In this document: positions 13,781 through 14,340 of the stretch, one piece after another | Layout: each line of letters opens with the position of its first letter | Numbering within the stretch: the stretch's first letter is position 1 | NCBI GenBank assembly: GCA_002390025.1 | Contig: DGRU01000081.1 | Coordinates: 882-15,221 of the forward strand | DNA: 14,340 bases | Direction: 5' to 3' | Source of the DNA: Lachnospiraceae bacterium UBA4380 | GTDB taxonomy: Bacteria; Bacillota; Clostridia; Lachnospirales; Lachnospiraceae | Program-made: the position numbers and the translations under genes | The notes under the pieces: generated by a model | Databases searched by the model: none | The model's input: the letters and a program-made list of their open reading frames with translations, nothing else | Told to the model about the DNA's origin: nothing

Positions 13781-14340
13781 GAAGGGGAAAGCGATCGGCA
13801 GGATGATCATGCTGACGATGGTCGCGATGACGATCAGCGGGAAACCGGATTTTACGTAGTCCATGAATTTGTAACCGCCGGCGCCAACGACCATTGTGTT
13901 GGCAGGCATGCCGATCGGTGTTGCGTATGCACAGGATCCGCCGATAACGCAGGCCATGAGAACTGCGCGGGGATCTGCACCCATGCCCTGTGCGATGGAG
14001 AGACAGATGGGAGCCATCAGTGCAGTCGTCGCGGTGTTGGACATGAAGTTGGTCATTACACAGCAGAGAATGAAGACAACAAAGGTGAAAAGGAGCGGAG
14101 AAGGGTTGTCTCCCAGGGCGCCGATTACCTTGCCGGCGATCATTTCGCCTGCGCCGGTGTCCTGCAGAGCTGCTGCCAGGGAAAGTGTGCCGCCGAAAAG
14201 GAAGATGGTCTTGAGGTCGATGGATTTGAGTGCTTCCTTCTCTGAGATGACGCCTGTGAGGATCAGGAGAATGGCTCCGACACATCCGGAGACACAGAGC
14301 TTGATTCCGATCTGATCTTCAAAGACCATGGCTGCCAGGG
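13769..14340 (-). CDS. DASS/SLC13-type dicarboxylate transporter, C-terminal part
   Basis: Only the last 190 or so residues are in the window; the gene continues past the right edge, and the ATG at 14329 is internal. The sequence is very hydrophobic, with several membrane helices. It holds family landmarks of the divalent anion:Na+ symporters/antiporters: a loop-helix TIFLFGGTLSLAAALQDTGAGE, the SNTATTALMAPI motif with its SNT signature, and YATPIGMPANTMV. The C-terminus KSGFPLIVIATIVSMIILPIAFPFYPA is typical of the last helix. It would carry tartrate, malate, fumarate or succinate across the membrane. Being first in the run before ttdA and ttdB makes tartrate uptake, or tartrate/succinate exchange as in TtdT, the likely role. 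The substrate is inferred from context only. Confidence 0.87.
   Translation of the reverse strand, partial: LAAMVFEDQIGIKLCVSGCVGAILLILTGVISEKEALKSIDLKTIFLFGGTLSLAAALQDTGAGEMIAGKVIGALGDNPSPLLFTFVVFILCCVMTNFMSNTATTALMAPICLSIAQGMGADPRAVLMACVIGGSCAYATPIGMPANTMVVGAGGYKFMDYVKSGFPLIVIATIVSMIILPIAFPFYPA

Overview
The window looks like chromosome from a low-to-mid GC Gram-positive Clostridia, most likely a Lachnospiraceae-type gut or rumen bacterium. The grounds are strong GGAGG-type ribosome binding sites, a T-box leader, a GH36 alpha-galactosidase of the Firmicutes type and a split Fe-S hydro-lyase of anaerobes. Taxonomy is inference; no rRNA or marker gene is present.

Layout. (1) 45-403, minus: a complete T-box riboswitch with its promoter, probably tryptophan-responsive (UGG specifier, UGGC bulge), reading out of the left edge into a gene not in the window. 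(2) 701-2899, plus: cytoplasmic GH36 alpha-galactosidase. (3) 3087-3646, minus: a MazE/MazF-like toxin-antitoxin pair with a promoter and an overlapping palindromic operator. (4) 3839-6583, minus: a galactitol/tagatose operon gatD-gatZ-gatY. Only gatY is whole. The 3' part of gatD is joined directly to an internal point of gatZ, so about 90 codons of gatD and about 80 of gatZ are missing. This is either a real deletion or an assembly error. (5) 7306-7806, plus: a small XRE-type regulator that seems to have lost its stop codon by a one-base change in a T7 run. It now reads through what looks like its own terminator. (6) 7807-8832: about 1 kb with no convincing gene, holding small hairpins and a 29-bp tandem repeat. 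(7) 8833-10344, plus: a DUF2828 protein with a TROVE-like N-terminal part and a vWA domain (Ro60-like architecture). (8) 10474-14340, minus: a tartrate/malate operon in transcription order DASS/SLC13 transporter (cut by the window edge), ttdA, ttdB and a DmlA/TtuC-type dehydrogenase.

How the genes work together. The alpha-galactosidase releases galactose from raffinose-type sugars. The gat genes would take galactitol-1-phosphate through tagatose phosphates to triose phosphates, but this arm appears broken. The right-hand operon would import a C4-dicarboxylate such as L-tartrate, dehydrate it to oxaloacetate with TtdAB, and oxidise tartrate or D-malate with the NAD-dependent decarboxylating dehydrogenase.

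Two features beyond the genes stand out. A dispersed palindromic repeat with core GGGGACGGTTCT sits at nearly every transcription-unit boundary of the left two thirds (455-530, 2939-3023, 3822-3836, 6836-6874, 10360-10429). Every spacer of the tartrate operon also carries its own short, unrelated tandem duplications. I did not find a clearly new multi-gene system. The best candidates for follow-up are the gatD/gatZ junction, the frameshifted regulator, the repeat family, and the DUF2828 locus with its long gene-free upstream region.
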